From CAZAGT01 sp964484515 (GTDB lineage Bacteria > Desulfobacterota > DSM-4660 > Desulfatiglandales > HGW-15), in the NCBI GenBank assembly GCA_964484515.1, contig CAZAGT010000024.1, forward strand, positions 1 through 26,009: DNA of 26,009 bases, given 5' to 3'. The notes below the pieces were generated by a model, which searched no databases, was not told the origin of the DNA, and saw nothing but the letters and a program-made list of their open reading frames with translations. This document shows, one piece after another, positions 7,433 to 16,570 of this stretch; positions within the stretch are counted from its first letter, which is position 1; each line of letters starts with the position of its first letter. The position numbers and the translations under genes were made by a program.

Positions 7433-8600
7433 TGATAAATCGTATCGAATAACAATCGTCCATCTGATTACCGAACTCAATATCGGCGGGGCGGAACAGA
7501 TGCTCCATAATCTCGTTCGGCGGATGGACCGTCATCGCTTCCGGTGTGTGGTCGTCTCGATGATGGACAAAGGCCCAATCGGCGAAAAGATCGAGGCCGA
7601 TGGCATACCCGTCGTTGCGCTTCAGATGGAACCCGGAAGGCCGGGCTTGAAGGCGTTTGCCGACTTCTATCATTTCCTGAGGCGGGAGTCGATCGACATC
7701 GTCCAAACCTGGTTGTACCACAGTGATCTTTTCGGTCTTATCACAGGGAAACTGGCGAGCGTGGGCAGAATTGTGTGGGGAATCCGGTGTTCTGACATGC
7801 ACTTTGATCTTTATGGTCCGCTCACGTACCTGACGGCCCGGTTGGGTAGAGTCCTGTCATCCTTACCTGACGGGATTATAGTCAATTCACTAACGGGAAA
7901 AGAAGTTCATCGAAGACTCGGTTACCGAACGAGACGGATGGTGCTGATACCGAATGGTGTTGACACCAAGCTATTTCGTCCTGATAAATCAGCGCGAGGT
8001 TGGCTCCTGGATTTCTTGGGTTTGCCGTCAGATGCCCACCTAATCGGGTTGGTGGCGCGCTTTGATCCCATGAAGGACCACGTGAACTTCCTCAGGGCGG
8101 CATCGTTGCTTTGTCAACTCAATCCCTCGGTTCATTTTGTCATGGTCGGCAAGGGCGTCATCTCAGAAAACCAAACGTTGGCCCCGTTTCTGAATGGCTG
8201 TTTAAAGGGCCGAGTACACCTGCTCGGCCAAAGGACGGATATCCCGCGAATAACCTCGGCCTTGGATATTGCTTCGTCCTCTTCGGCTTTTGGGGAGGGG
8301 TTTTCAAATACGATCGGCGAGGCTATGTCATCTGGTGTCCCTTGCGTCGTTACCGACGTCGGGGACTCAGGACGGATCGTTGGAGACACCGGAATTGTCG
8401 TTGCGCCGGGAGACGCTGAAGGACTTTCACAGGGGTGGTCGAGATTACTCGGGATGGATTGCAACCAAAGAAGGCAACTGGGTGGAAGGGCTCGGCGCAG
8501 AATTGTGGAAAATTTTGAGATTGGAATGACCGTGAAGCGCTTTGAGCAATTCTATCAAGAAATCATGCTGCCGCGCATAGGATCTGCGGACGTCAATTAG
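7419..8600 (+). CDS. Family 4 glycosyltransferase with a repeat-encoded N-terminus
   Basis: A 393-residue GT-B enzyme. The acceptor-domain loop VHLITELNIGGAEQML lies at about residues 13-28. The donor domain shows VLIPNGVDTKLFRP, LVARFDPMKDH and the E-x7-E signature FGEGFSNTIGEAMSSGVP. It transfers an unknown sugar from a nucleotide donor. The reading frame begins in the AGCTATG repeat. The family core begins only at RITIVHL, about 10 residues in. No Shine-Dalgarno sequence precedes the ATG except the purine-poor repeat itself. It is a distant paralogue of the GT4 encoded at 5879. The next gene begins 38 bp after its stop. Confidence 0.9.
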   Translation: MSYELDKSYRITIVHLITELNIGGAEQMLHNLVRRMDRHRFRCVVVSMMDKGPIGEKIEADGIPVVALQMEPGRPGLKAFADFYHFLRRESIDIVQTWLYHSDLFGLITGKLASVGRIVWGIRCSDMHFDLYGPLTYLTARLGRVLSSLPDGIIVNSLTGKEVHRRLGYRTRRMVLIPNGVDTKLFRPDKSARGWLLDFLGLPSDAHLIGLVARFDPMKDHVNFLRAASLLCQLNPSVHFVMVGKGVISENQTLAPFLNGCLKGRVHLLGQRTDIPRITSALDIASSSSAFGEGFSNTIGEAMSSGVPCVVTDVGDSGRIVGDTGIVVAPGDAEGLSQGWSRLLGMDCNQRRQLGGRARRRIVENFEIGMTVKRFEQFYQEIMLPRIGSADVN

Positions 8601-8638
8601 GTGCCGATATCATGATGATCAAGGGAAAGCCGATATCT

Positions 8639-9727
8639 ATGAAGAACATCGGCAACATCCTGTTGATCCAGCTCGGGGACATTGGAGACGTGGTGCTCTC
8701 ATTGCCGGCTATTCGAGCCTTAGGCGAAAATTCTCCGCAGAGCGATATCGTTGTTGCGGTGAGAGAGAAGGCCGCCGAGCTCATCGAGGACTGCCCATGG
8801 GCCACCAGCGTCATTTCAGTAAAAAATGGGGAAAGGGGGCTGATTCGGCAAATATTGTATCAAAAGGATTTCTTTTTTCGACTCAGGAGATTTCAATTTG
8901 GTCTCGCTATTGATATGAGAACAGGAAGCCGCGGTGCGTTGTTGGCTCTCCTGTGTGGTGCTCGACAGAGGGTAGGATTTTATGCCGGAAAAGGTTGGCG
9001 AAACAAAGTCTTCACACATCTGATGCTGGACGAGGGTAGACCCGGCCAACATATGGCGGAATATTATTCGAACTTGTTGACCGCCTGTAATCTGAAGGCG
9101 GGACACGTTTGGCCTGAGTATGACGTGTCGAGCGAGAAACAAATGAGAGCGATGGCGCTACTGGCAGAGCAAAACGTTTCACCGGAAAGCCCAATCGTTG
9201 CGATACAGCCATTTTCTCTATGGCAATATAAGGAATGGGGGGCCGAAAATTTCGTTCGACTGATTAATCGGATAGGATTGGAATACAACCTACCGATCAT
9301 CATCACAGGTTCTGCCAGCGAAAGAGAGAAAGCTGAGGACGTTATAAGATCGTGCAAAGCAACCCGTTTATATAATCTTGCAGGAAAGACGTCGATTGGG
9401 ATGCTTGCGGCCGTCCTAAAAGCGTGTGCGCTATTCGTGGGCGGGGATAGTGCCGGAATACACATCGCAGCAGCAGTCGGTACGCCTACAGTAAGTATTT
9501 TCGGGCCGTCATCATCAACGGTCTGGTCTCCTCGCGGAGAGCGACATCGGGTTGTACAAAAAGGACTTCATTGTGTGCCCTGCCACAAAAGGGGGTGTCA
9601 GAGCAACGGAGTCAGTCGTTGTTTGGAGGAATTGACCGTGGACGAGGTCTTTGCGGTGGTCAAAGAGCAAATCGACAAGATGCTTGCTTCTGGGAGACCC
9701 CGATCCGCAGGTACCTCATCGGCTTAA
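8639..9727 (+). CDS. Family 9 glycosyltransferase (ADP-heptose:LPS heptosyltransferase-like)
   Basis: A 362-residue GT-B protein of the WaaC/WaaF family. The N-terminus reads ILLIQLGDIGDVVLSLPA at about residues 7-24, the usual first strand and glycine loop. The C-terminal domain carries VAIQPFSLWQYKEW and the donor-binding block GGDSAGIHIAAAVGTPTV at about 268-285, followed by IFGP. Family members add heptose to lipopolysaccharide inner core or related glycans. A heptose donor route is not present here, so the real sugar is open. The frame also contains ATG codons at 8612 and 8615. I chose 8639 because AAGGGAAA lies about 10 bp upstream and the protein then starts at the conserved strand. 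A cysteine pair (VPCHKRGC) is typical of some GT9 members. Confidence 0.88.
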   Translation: MKNIGNILLIQLGDIGDVVLSLPAIRALGENSPQSDIVVAVREKAAELIEDCPWATSVISVKNGERGLIRQILYQKDFFFRLRRFQFGLAIDMRTGSRGALLALLCGARQRVGFYAGKGWRNKVFTHLMLDEGRPGQHMAEYYSNLLTACNLKAGHVWPEYDVSSEKQMRAMALLAEQNVSPESPIVAIQPFSLWQYKEWGAENFVRLINRIGLEYNLPIIITGSASEREKAEDVIRSCKATRLYNLAGKTSIGMLAAVLKACALFVGGDSAGIHIAAAVGTPTVSIFGPSSSTVWSPRGERHRVVQKGLHCVPCHKRGCQSNGVSRCLEELTVDEVFAVVKEQIDKMLASGRPRSAGTSSA

Positions 9728-9794
9728 ACTCTTAAGGGCAGAGCATAATGTCGCGGCCGCGCCTTGGAAAAGGCGCGTTTTTCAAGATTCTTTC

Positions 9795-10715
9795 ATGGCC
9801 AAAGAGCAGCATTTCGATACTTTGATTGATAACCAGGGATTCGCCTTCCGTAGGCTTTGGCTGGGAGGCATTGATAACGCGCCTGTGAAGAGACGTTATG
9901 GCCCTAGAATGGCGAGGCAGGAGATCTGCCTTTTCTACAGGGATGTAGCAGATGGGGATGATTACTTGAACACGCTCCATGCATTCATTTGTAGGGCAAT
10001 GGACGAAAAAGCGGCTGCACCTGTCGTTCGATTCGCCGATGGGGAGTACGCCTTTTACGGGAATAGTCTGGAGTGCAACGGGCTTTATCGCCAAGCGGAA
10101 TCCGTCGAAGCTATTAAGCGAGCTATGCCCGGACATATCGAGGCCCTGAAGACAGTGGCTCGAACGGGTAAGTTGGCGCCGCTCGTCTGTCTCGACAACG
10201 TTCAAGCCAAAAGAAAAGGTTTTCTTTCGTTATTCCGTAGATCGAAAGGAGGGGACGGAGGAGAAAAGTTTGTCGAGTTTCTCGCCGCTAACAATATACA
10301 TCTGACCGGCAACAACTACGTGCCTTTCTATGTCGTGTACGCTTATTTGACCTCAAAACGGTTTTTTGAGGTCGTGGACAAAGTCAAGATCTGTATCATC
10401 AGCTCGCAATGCAGAATGGATAAGTGTCGGATGTGGTTCAGCCAGAGATCAAGTGAGCCCGAGATCACCTTTACAGCCATCCCTGATTCCTATGTGGCAA
10501 CGCAGTGGGGGGCGATCAAGAGAGACGTTTTAGCTCGAGTGCCGTCTGATACGGGACTGTGTTTGGTGGGAGCCGGGATCGGTGCCCTTCTGGTGTGTGT
10601 TGATGTAGCGCTTGAGCTTGGGATTCCAACGATTGACGCGGGGCACGTCCTGAATATGATCAATGATCTCGGAAAAGAATCATTTGAGCCTAGATTATAT
10701 ACGCTTTACAAATAG
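9795..10715 (+). CDS. GT-D-fold (DUF1792-like) putative glycosyltransferase
   Basis: A 306-residue protein. VVRFADGEYAFYG at about residues 77-89 resembles the RFGDGE motif of GT-D enzymes (DUF1792, first defined in streptococcal serine-rich-repeat adhesin glycosylation). Near the C-terminus, LCLVGAGIGALLV followed by PTIDAGHVLNM matches the family's G-P-x-A-x-x-L and A-I-D-x-G-H segments. The role is probably sugar transfer onto a glycan or protein. The open frame reaches back to 9651, overlapping the GT9 gene. I use the ATG at 9795 because the upstream residues are arginine-rich and have no family match. No strong ribosome site is seen. The alternative is an uncharacterised member of the same fold without activity. 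Confidence 0.65.
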   Translation: MAKEQHFDTLIDNQGFAFRRLWLGGIDNAPVKRRYGPRMARQEICLFYRDVADGDDYLNTLHAFICRAMDEKAAAPVVRFADGEYAFYGNSLECNGLYRQAESVEAIKRAMPGHIEALKTVARTGKLAPLVCLDNVQAKRKGFLSLFRRSKGGDGGEKFVEFLAANNIHLTGNNYVPFYVVYAYLTSKRFFEVVDKVKICIISSQCRMDKCRMWFSQRSSEPEITFTAIPDSYVATQWGAIKRDVLARVPSDTGLCLVGAGIGALLVCVDVALELGIPTIDAGHVLNMINDLGKESFEPRLYTLYK

Positions 10716-10738
10716 AATGAGCTTGGACTTTGTGATTC

Positions 10739-11563
10739 ATGAAAAAGATCGTTAGAAACCTGGTCAGTAACCTCTTATACTTGGTTCCGGAGGAGGCTAG
10801 ATACGAGATATGCCGGCATCACGCTGATAAGCACTTTGCTGAGAATCGCAGTGATTTCTACAGCAATGGTGAACTCTGGCTGCTAAAGAGTATCATGCCG
10901 CACATACGGACCGTCTTTGATGTCGGTGCCTTCAGGGGGGAATGGGCATCGGAGGCTCTGCGCCTCAATCCTCACATTCGTCTTCACAGTTTTGAGCCCA
11001 GCAAAAGATCTTTCAGTGAACTCCAGCGCAACCTTTCTGGAGAAGATGTAACGTGTAACAACATCGGACTGGGGGCTAAAGACTCGTGGGCTACTCTGTA
11101 CGGCTTTGAGCAATTGGGGGAGGGTAATTCGCTTTATTTGCGAAAGGGCCTTGAACACATAAAGGGATATACCCCGCAAAACAGGCGTGAAGAGGTTGAA
11201 ATCCGGACGTTGGATGGTTACTGCACCGAGATGAGTATCGATCAGATTGACTTGGTCAAAATCGATGTGGAAGGGCATGAATTGGCTGTGATTCAAGGGG
11301 CTAAGAGCTTGTTTGAGACGGAGAGGGTCGCCATGGTCCAGTTTGAATACGGCGGTTGTTATATCGATTCTAGAACGCTTTTGAAAGACATATACTCGTT
11401 TTTTGAAGGAATGAATTATGCGTTTTTCCTTTTGTATCCACGTCGACTTGTCGCCGTTGGAGAGTACGACCAAAGACTTGAGAACTTTCAGTACAAGAAT
11501 TTTCTGATCGTGAATGACCGTGTCGTTCGGGGTGCAATGTACTTCCGCCAATTGGTATCTTGA
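10739..11563 (+). CDS. FkbM-family SAM methyltransferase
   Basis: A 274-residue methyltransferase of the FkbM type, which usually O-methylates sugars or polyketides. Motif I is FDVGAFRGEWA at about residues 60-70, followed by HSFEPSKRSF at 83-92. The diagnostic FkbM block is IDLVKIDVEGHELAVIQGA at about 170-188. The N-terminal 50 residues are a helical extension without a signal peptide. It begins 23 bp after the GT-D-like gene and runs directly into the CgeB-like gene, so the three are probably one transcript. The acceptor sugar is unknown. Confidence 0.9.
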   Translation: MKKIVRNLVSNLLYLVPEEARYEICRHHADKHFAENRSDFYSNGELWLLKSIMPHIRTVFDVGAFRGEWASEALRLNPHIRLHSFEPSKRSFSELQRNLSGEDVTCNNIGLGAKDSWATLYGFEQLGEGNSLYLRKGLEHIKGYTPQNRREEVEIRTLDGYCTEMSIDQIDLVKIDVEGHELAVIQGAKSLFETERVAMVQFEYGGCYIDSRTLLKDIYSFFEGMNYAFFLLYPRRLVAVGEYDQRLENFQYKNFLIVNDRVVRGAMYFRQLVS

Positions 11564-11564
11564 T

Positions 11565-12728
11565 GTGATCGTCGTGAAAGATCCTTTGAAGGGATATAGA
11601 AGAAAACTGAGAGCGTGGCTGAAAGATGTCAAATTAAGGCATGAGTCGAGGCGTTACGATACCATCTTCAAATCTCGCCATCTCAAGATACCCTCGGAGG
11701 CGACGATTCGGCAGGTGTTAAAATCCAAATTCCCCCATCTAAGAGCGAAGGAGAAGGGGAATTTGAACATCTTGGCCATATATCATGACTATAACTGGGA
11801 AAATACCTCACTAAGACCAGCCCTGGAGAAATTCGGATCGGTTCGCCACTATGACTGGTTTAATCAGTTCAACCATCAAGACAAGGACTGGGCTCGTTCG
11901 ATCAAGCGAAGGATGAATGACGATCTGGTCGATTGGGCGGAGAAATCAGCGCGAACTACCGGTACCGATGTCGTTTTCGCATACCTTTCCGGGGAAATCG
12001 TGACGGCGGAAACGGTCTGCAAAATCAGGGGACTTGGGGTTCCGATGGTCAACATGTTCCTAAATGACAAGGAGGGCTTTGTCGGCAAGGTCAGGAAAGG
12101 CCGGGCGATGGGTTCAAGAGATATTTGTCGATATTTCGACCTCAGCTGGACAAGCACGGAAGACGCTTTAAAGAAATACTGCGTGGAGGGCGCGCTGCCG
12201 GTCTATCTTCCTGAAGGGGCGAATCCCGAGATCCATAAACCCTACGATGTCGAAAAAGCGATTGACGTGTCCTTCGTCGGGCAACGTTACGGGAATCGTC
12301 CGGAAACGGTTGCAACGCTTAGGCGACAGGGCATTCAAGTGGAGGCGTATGGGCCCGGATGGCCGGGCGGCCCTCTCTCTACAGAGGAAATGGTATCCGT
12401 TTATTCTCGGACGAAAATAAATCTCGGTTTTGCGGGTGTCGCGGGAGCCAAAGGGACATATTGCCTTAAAGGCAGAGATTTCGAGATTCCCATGAGCGGA
12501 GGTCTCTACCTCACGGAATTCCATCCGGAATTGGAAAGATGGTTTGATGTGGGGAGGGAGATCGTCGCCTACGTGGATTATGATGATCTTGTTTGCAGGG
12601 TGCGTTTTCTTCTCTCTAACCCTCAAACGGCTGACGAGATAAGGAAGAGAGGGCTGCAGCGTGCCCGCCGGGAACATACTTGGGAAATGCGTTTTGAAAA
12701 GATATTCAGCCTTTTCGGCCTTATTTGA
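11565..12728 (+). CDS. CgeB-like glycosyltransferase (GT-B, spore-coat glycosylation type)
   Basis: About 387 residues from the GTG that follows the previous gene's TGA by one base. An in-frame ATG at 11514 would overlap that gene by 50 bp, and a GTG at 11574 is also possible. The first domain begins at LNILAIYHDYNWENTSL. The C-terminal glycosyl transferase domain (PF13524 type) shows VSFVGQRYGNRPETVATLRR, KINLGFAGV, RDFEIPMSGGLYLTE and the tail W(F)DVGREIVAYVDYDDL. This is the pattern of CgeB and related proteins that use an unknown sugar donor. A second protein of the same class is encoded on the minus strand at 22136-23146. Confidence 0.82.
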   Translation: MIVVKDPLKGYRRKLRAWLKDVKLRHESRRYDTIFKSRHLKIPSEATIRQVLKSKFPHLRAKEKGNLNILAIYHDYNWENTSLRPALEKFGSVRHYDWFNQFNHQDKDWARSIKRRMNDDLVDWAEKSARTTGTDVVFAYLSGEIVTAETVCKIRGLGVPMVNMFLNDKEGFVGKVRKGRAMGSRDICRYFDLSWTSTEDALKKYCVEGALPVYLPEGANPEIHKPYDVEKAIDVSFVGQRYGNRPETVATLRRQGIQVEAYGPGWPGGPLSTEEMVSVYSRTKINLGFAGVAGAKGTYCLKGRDFEIPMSGGLYLTEFHPELERWFDVGREIVAYVDYDDLVCRVRFLLSNPQTADEIRKRGLQRARREHTWEMRFEKIFSLFGLI

Positions 12729-12886
12729 GTGGTAGGGACAGGCCACGTTTACAACAAGACGCCCAAGAACGGGGACCAGAGTTCTTCAACAGCCAAAGTA
12801 GCAGAACACGTGAAGGACTGTTTCTCGCTACCGGTTCGATGAAGAACAGAACCACCTTGTTTTTGGGGTGGCTAAAGGAGTGATCT
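12729..12886 (+). other. Intergenic leader upstream of the 12887 gene
   Basis: This 158-bp gap has no supported frame. A short stem, CCACC/GGTGG around a T-rich loop at about 12852-12871, lies just before the ribosome site AAGGAG at 12875-12880. A weaker AAGAAC/GTTCTT pair lies at 12765-12786. Neither has the T tail of an intrinsic terminator. The first could modulate initiation, but this is unproven. Confidence 0.3.
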
Positions 12887-13795
12887 TTGAACCCCGGCGG
12901 AAATGTAAAGGACAGCCAGTCAACATACCATGGCAACTGGCTGGCCGAATACGGTAGCAACGAATTCTCACAGTGTGGCGAAGACGGGATCATCGAGAAG
13001 ATTTTCTCGCTTTTACCCGATGTGTTGAAATGGTGCGTTGAGTTCGGCGCCTGGGATGGGAAGCACTTTAGCAATACCCATCTGCTACTATCTCAGAAAG
13101 GCTGGTCTGGTGTCTTGATCGAAGGTGATCAATATAAGTTTAGCGAATTATGTCGGACCTATCGGAATAACGAGCGGGTTACGTGCCTTCATAAGACCGT
13201 GTCGTTTCGCGGGGAAAACCTCCTGGATAATCTATTGTCGCACACGGCGATTCCCAAAGATTTTGACTTACTGTCCATTGATATTGACGGAAACGATTTT
13301 CACGTTTGGCAAGCGCTCGTCGGCTTCAGGCCAAAGCTGGTGGTCATTGAATTCAACCCTACCATACCGAATGACGTCGAATACGTTCAGCAAGCGAATA
13401 CCGCCGTCAATCAGGGGGCTTCGCTCCTGTCCCTTTGCAAGCTTGCCAGTATCAAGGATTACGAATTGGTAGGGGTCACGGAGATTAATGCATTTTTCAT
13501 TGATGCAAGGTACTTTCCCTTGTTTCAGATGCAAGATAATTCGGCGGCCGCTATAAACACAAACGACAAATACATTACGCGGGTGTTCCAGCTCTATGAT
13601 GGAACCTTGATCTGGAGGGGAAATCGTAAGCTCCTGTGGCATGACCTGGATATGGATCCCACTAAGTTGCAGGTTCTTCCCAAGTTCTGTCGATATTTTC
13701 CGGAGGCACGGGTTCCCTGGTGGACGCGATTCCTATTTTCCTGTTGGAAAAAGTGGAATGCTTTTCGTCGGTCATTGACCCTAACCAACCCGTAA
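12887..13795 (+). CDS. FkbM-like methyltransferase-fold protein
   Basis: A 302-residue protein with a SAM-methyltransferase-like core. The features are NEFSQCGEDGIIEKI at 25-39, VEFGAWDGKHFSNT at 51-64 as the motif I equivalent, GVLIEGD at 75-81, DLLSIDIDGNDFHVW at 127-141 and VVIEFNPTIP at 152-161. The SIDIDGND block corresponds to the IDVEGHE block of FkbM proteins but carries aspartates in place of the Glu-Gly-His. This marks a distinct subfamily. The start is a TTG, decided by the strong AAGGAG six bases upstream. The methylated substrate is unknown, and a role on the same glycan is inferred from position. The C-terminus is rich in Trp and Arg (WWTRFLFSCWKKW) and could bind the membrane peripherally. 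Confidence 0.8.
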   Translation: MNPGGNVKDSQSTYHGNWLAEYGSNEFSQCGEDGIIEKIFSLLPDVLKWCVEFGAWDGKHFSNTHLLLSQKGWSGVLIEGDQYKFSELCRTYRNNERVTCLHKTVSFRGENLLDNLLSHTAIPKDFDLLSIDIDGNDFHVWQALVGFRPKLVVIEFNPTIPNDVEYVQQANTAVNQGASLLSLCKLASIKDYELVGVTEINAFFIDARYFPLFQMQDNSAAAINTNDKYITRVFQLYDGTLIWRGNRKLLWHDLDMDPTKLQVLPKFCRYFPEARVPWWTRFLFSCWKKWNAFRRSLTLTNP

Positions 13796-13904
13796 CGGCC
13801 GCAGGACAGCCTTTAGGGTCGGGACAACGTTGAATCAGCCGCGGAGATCTTTGTCTCTGTAGACACGAGGATCGATAAGTACTTGGCGTGATGGAGCTAG
13901 CATT

Positions 13905-14627
13905 GTGAGGAAGAAACGGAACAAGCGGATAAATAAGTCCGAATCACTTTTAAGGAAATTCAAAGCGGATAACGAGTTGGAGCGGCTTGCGAATCAGTTT
14001 GGAACGGACAAAAGGCCCGCGGTGCACAATTACTGCAAGACGTATTATAGATATTTTGCATCTATCAAGGAGATGCCAATTCGGTTGCTTGAGATCGGCG
14101 TATTTGACGGTGGCTCCCATAAAATGTGGCAAAGCTTTTTTCCAAATGGCATGATCTATGGCTTGGATGTAGATGAAGCTTGTAAGCAATACGAGGATGA
14201 AAGGATCAAGATTTTTGTTGGCGATCAAACAGACACGGCATTCCTGTGCGACATGATGAAGGAAATCGCGGAAGTCGATATTATTGTCGATGATGGTGGG
14301 CATACAATGAACCAGCAGATTACCAGCTTCAAGACATTATTTCCTTTCTTAAGGCCAGGAGGGACGTATGTTATTGAAGATCTTCATACTTCCTATGTTC
14401 GTAACTACGGTGATTGTCTATTCTTGGATCAGCCCCTCACGACGGTGAGCTACTTGAAGCATCTCATCGACTGTGTCAACTTTATTGGGGCAACAACAGG
14501 TTTAGGGAATACCAGTACTGCCTTACCAAAAGACATTGGGAGCTCAGAACAAGAGATATACCTTATCAGGAACATCTTATCGATTCACTTCTATAACAGT
14601 ATTTGTTTTATCTTTAAGCAGGATTGA
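13905..14627 (+). CDS. MycE/CmcI-type SAM-dependent O-methyltransferase
   Basis: A 240-residue protein of the class that includes the metal-dependent sugar O-methyltransferase MycE of mycinamicin synthesis and CmcI. The landmarks are FGTDK at 32-36, LLEIGVFDGGSHKMW at 61-75 as motif I, YGLDVD at 85-90, VGDQTD at 105-110, DIIVDDGGHTMNQQI at 125-139 (acidic and His residues that bind the metal in MycE) and YVIEDLHTSY at 155-164. The start is a GTG with GGAG eight bases upstream. In this family the substrate is usually a deoxysugar hydroxyl. Here it is probably a sugar of the cluster's glycan. The gene starts 109 bp after its upstream neighbour, with no other frame in between. Confidence 0.88.
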   Translation: MRKKRNKRINKSESLLRKFKADNELERLANQFGTDKRPAVHNYCKTYYRYFASIKEMPIRLLEIGVFDGGSHKMWQSFFPNGMIYGLDVDEACKQYEDERIKIFVGDQTDTAFLCDMMKEIAEVDIIVDDGGHTMNQQITSFKTLFPFLRPGGTYVIEDLHTSYVRNYGDCLFLDQPLTTVSYLKHLIDCVNFIGATTGLGNTSTALPKDIGSSEQEIYLIRNILSIHFYNSICFIFKQD

Positions 14628-14691
14628 TTCCCTTCGCAGGGCCAAAAGGGTCAGACGGCCAGTGGCGAGGGGCGGGGGGTCGCAGGCCGAT

Positions 14692-15336
14692 ATGAAGATA
14701 CGGTTTTCGCTCGCAAAGATTAGATCCCGCATGCAGGAGTACCGCGACTGGCAAAGCTATTGGAGATGGCTGCGCGCTGGCAAGCCGATTCCGCCGCCGG
14801 ACGTAGTGAAACAGATGACGGTCAGGGAATACGGGCGAAAGTTCGGAATTCGTACGTTTGTGGAAACCGGGACGTATCTTGGCGCTATGGTAACTGCAGT
14901 TCGGAGCGACTTTGAACGGATTTATTCGGTCGAGCTTAGTGAGCAGTTGTACGAGAGTGCCACGAGCAAATTTTGTGTAGACGAGCGGATTGTTATCATG
15001 CAAGGAGATAGTGGCGAGGTCGTGCCGACGCTTCTAAGAGGTATAGCTGAGCGATGCTTGTTTTGGCTTGATGCGCACTACTCAGCCGGTGTTACAGCAA
15101 GAGGCGAAAAGGAAACCCCTATTGTCAAGGAACTAAGTTGCATCCTCGATCATCCGGTTAAGGGGCATGTCGTGCTTATCGATGATGCGCGGCACTTTAC
15201 CGGTCAAAACGATTATCCTGCACTGCGGGAGCTAAGAGAGTTAGTGTCAGAGAGATGTGGCAACTACGTCTTTGAAGTGCGTGAGGACATTATTCGTTTG
15301 CACGATAAATCGCACTGCCGTGTGCCATGCGAATGA
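14692..15336 (+). CDS. SAM methyltransferase-fold protein
   Basis: From the ATG at 14692 the product is 214 residues. It has a Rossmann methyltransferase-like core: TFVETGTYLGAMV at about residues 55-67, IYSVELSEQLYESA as the acidic strand, IVIMQGDSGEV, CLFWLDAHYS and a late HVVLIDDARHFTG. The D-A-H and D-D-x-x-H segments resemble metal-dependent or macrocin-type O-methyltransferases, although the substrate is unknown. The open frame reaches back to 14536, over the end of the previous gene. That extension is arginine-rich with no family match, so the later ATG is preferred. It is one of four adjacent methylation-type genes and may share their substrate. Confidence 0.72.
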   Translation: MKIRFSLAKIRSRMQEYRDWQSYWRWLRAGKPIPPPDVVKQMTVREYGRKFGIRTFVETGTYLGAMVTAVRSDFERIYSVELSEQLYESATSKFCVDERIVIMQGDSGEVVPTLLRGIAERCLFWLDAHYSAGVTARGEKETPIVKELSCILDHPVKGHVVLIDDARHFTGQNDYPALRELRELVSERCGNYVFEVREDIIRLHDKSHCRVPCE

Positions 15337-15394
15337 TGGTACGTTAGGAGCGTGGCGGGGGTCAGGAAGAGGAGTTTGGAAACGGTCTTGTGAT

Positions 15395-16570
15395 ATGAAA
15401 GCGAAAAGAAAGACTTTTATTTTTGCGGTGGCTCCTTCTGTTGCAGTGCTATTGCTTGTGTCCCTGGGGTTTTTTGTGGGGCGCTATACAATTGTTAGAT
15501 CGCTAACGAAGGAAATCCGGTATGCCTCGCAAGCGTCTACCTTGGGAGGGTTGTTGAATGACGAACAGAAGAGGGAGACCGCTCGGGCGTATTATGGGAG
15601 TGATCAAGTCGTAAGGGTGATAGACACGTTTTCGTGGTCGGTTCCAACAATGCCGACCCCATTTGTGGGCGTTGCCCCCATACCTGGTCAGCATGGGAAT
15701 TCGTTTATTAACTCGGAACAGTTCAGAGCCGACCGGGAGATAGTGATGCCAAAACCGAGTGGCGTATATCGGATATTTGTGACCGGAGGCTCGACGGCAT
15801 ATGGTACCGGAGCTCCTAGCCAGGACAGGACCATAGCGGGTTACCTGGTTAAACTGCTTGCAATGAGTCTTTCTCCACTAACAGAGTTGAGATACGAAGT
15901 CTTTACGTTGGCCTGCCCGGCGTGGGCGTCAACCCACGAGAGAATCATTATTGAGAATAGACTATCCGAACTTGAGCCGGACATGATCATTTGCTTCTCA
16001 GGGAACAATGATGTCCACTGGGGACAGATGGGACGGAACATCTTGTGGTTCAGGACCTTCGCCGAGAAACGCTTTTTCGATGTTATTAGAAAAGTCTGCA
16101 GCTATACGGACCAACCCCATATGCCCGAAGGCACCGAGATTGAGGATGGGGGCGTTGCACCTGCGATTGTGGCACAGCGACTCGTAAAGAACGTAAGATT
16201 GGGTTTTTGCGCACTTTCTGGTCAAAAGACATGGTATGTATTTGCGCTGCAGCCGACATTGCCGATAACCGGGAAAAGTCTGACCAAGAGAGAAAAGCAC
16301 ATTCTGCATTTAGCAAAGAAACATTTTGAGGGTTTTGAAGAGTATTTTAAGGAGTGTTATGCTCGAATTGATGTGGGTCTGAGAAGCCTTCAAGAAGAAA
16401 AGTACAGATATATCAATTTATCAGGCGTATTCGATGGTATCGGCGATCAGGAAGAGATCTTCGTGGATTCGTATCATTTTGGTGACAAGGGTAATGAAAT
16501 CATTGCTCAACAGCTTTTCTCCCGTATTAAAGAGATGGTACTTGATGAAGGGAACCGGCAGATCTTTTGA
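15395..16570 (+). CDS. Membrane-anchored SGNH/GDSL hydrolase-like protein
   Basis: A 391-residue protein with one N-terminal transmembrane segment at about residues 9-28, after a Lys/Arg-rich start. The catalytic part is therefore probably periplasmic. SGNH blocks are visible: FVTGGSTAYGTG at 128-139 carries the block I serine, CFSGNNDVHWG at 200-210 carries the block III Gly-x-Asn-Asp, and VDSYHFGDKGNE at 357-368 gives the Asp-x-x-His catalytic pair. Such proteins act as esterases or acyltransferases on glycans. The open frame starts at 15257 inside the previous gene, but the ATG at 15395 places the signal anchor at the N-terminus. It is the last gene of this plus-strand run. Confidence 0.82.
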   Translation: MKAKRKTFIFAVAPSVAVLLLVSLGFFVGRYTIVRSLTKEIRYASQASTLGGLLNDEQKRETARAYYGSDQVVRVIDTFSWSVPTMPTPFVGVAPIPGQHGNSFINSEQFRADREIVMPKPSGVYRIFVTGGSTAYGTGAPSQDRTIAGYLVKLLAMSLSPLTELRYEVFTLACPAWASTHERIIIENRLSELEPDMIICFSGNNDVHWGQMGRNILWFRTFAEKRFFDVIRKVCSYTDQPHMPEGTEIEDGGVAPAIVAQRLVKNVRLGFCALSGQKTWYVFALQPTLPITGKSLTKREKHILHLAKKHFEGFEEYFKECYARIDVGLRSLQEEKYRYINLSGVFDGIGDQEEIFVDSYHFGDKGNEIIAQQLFSRIKEMVLDEGNRQIF

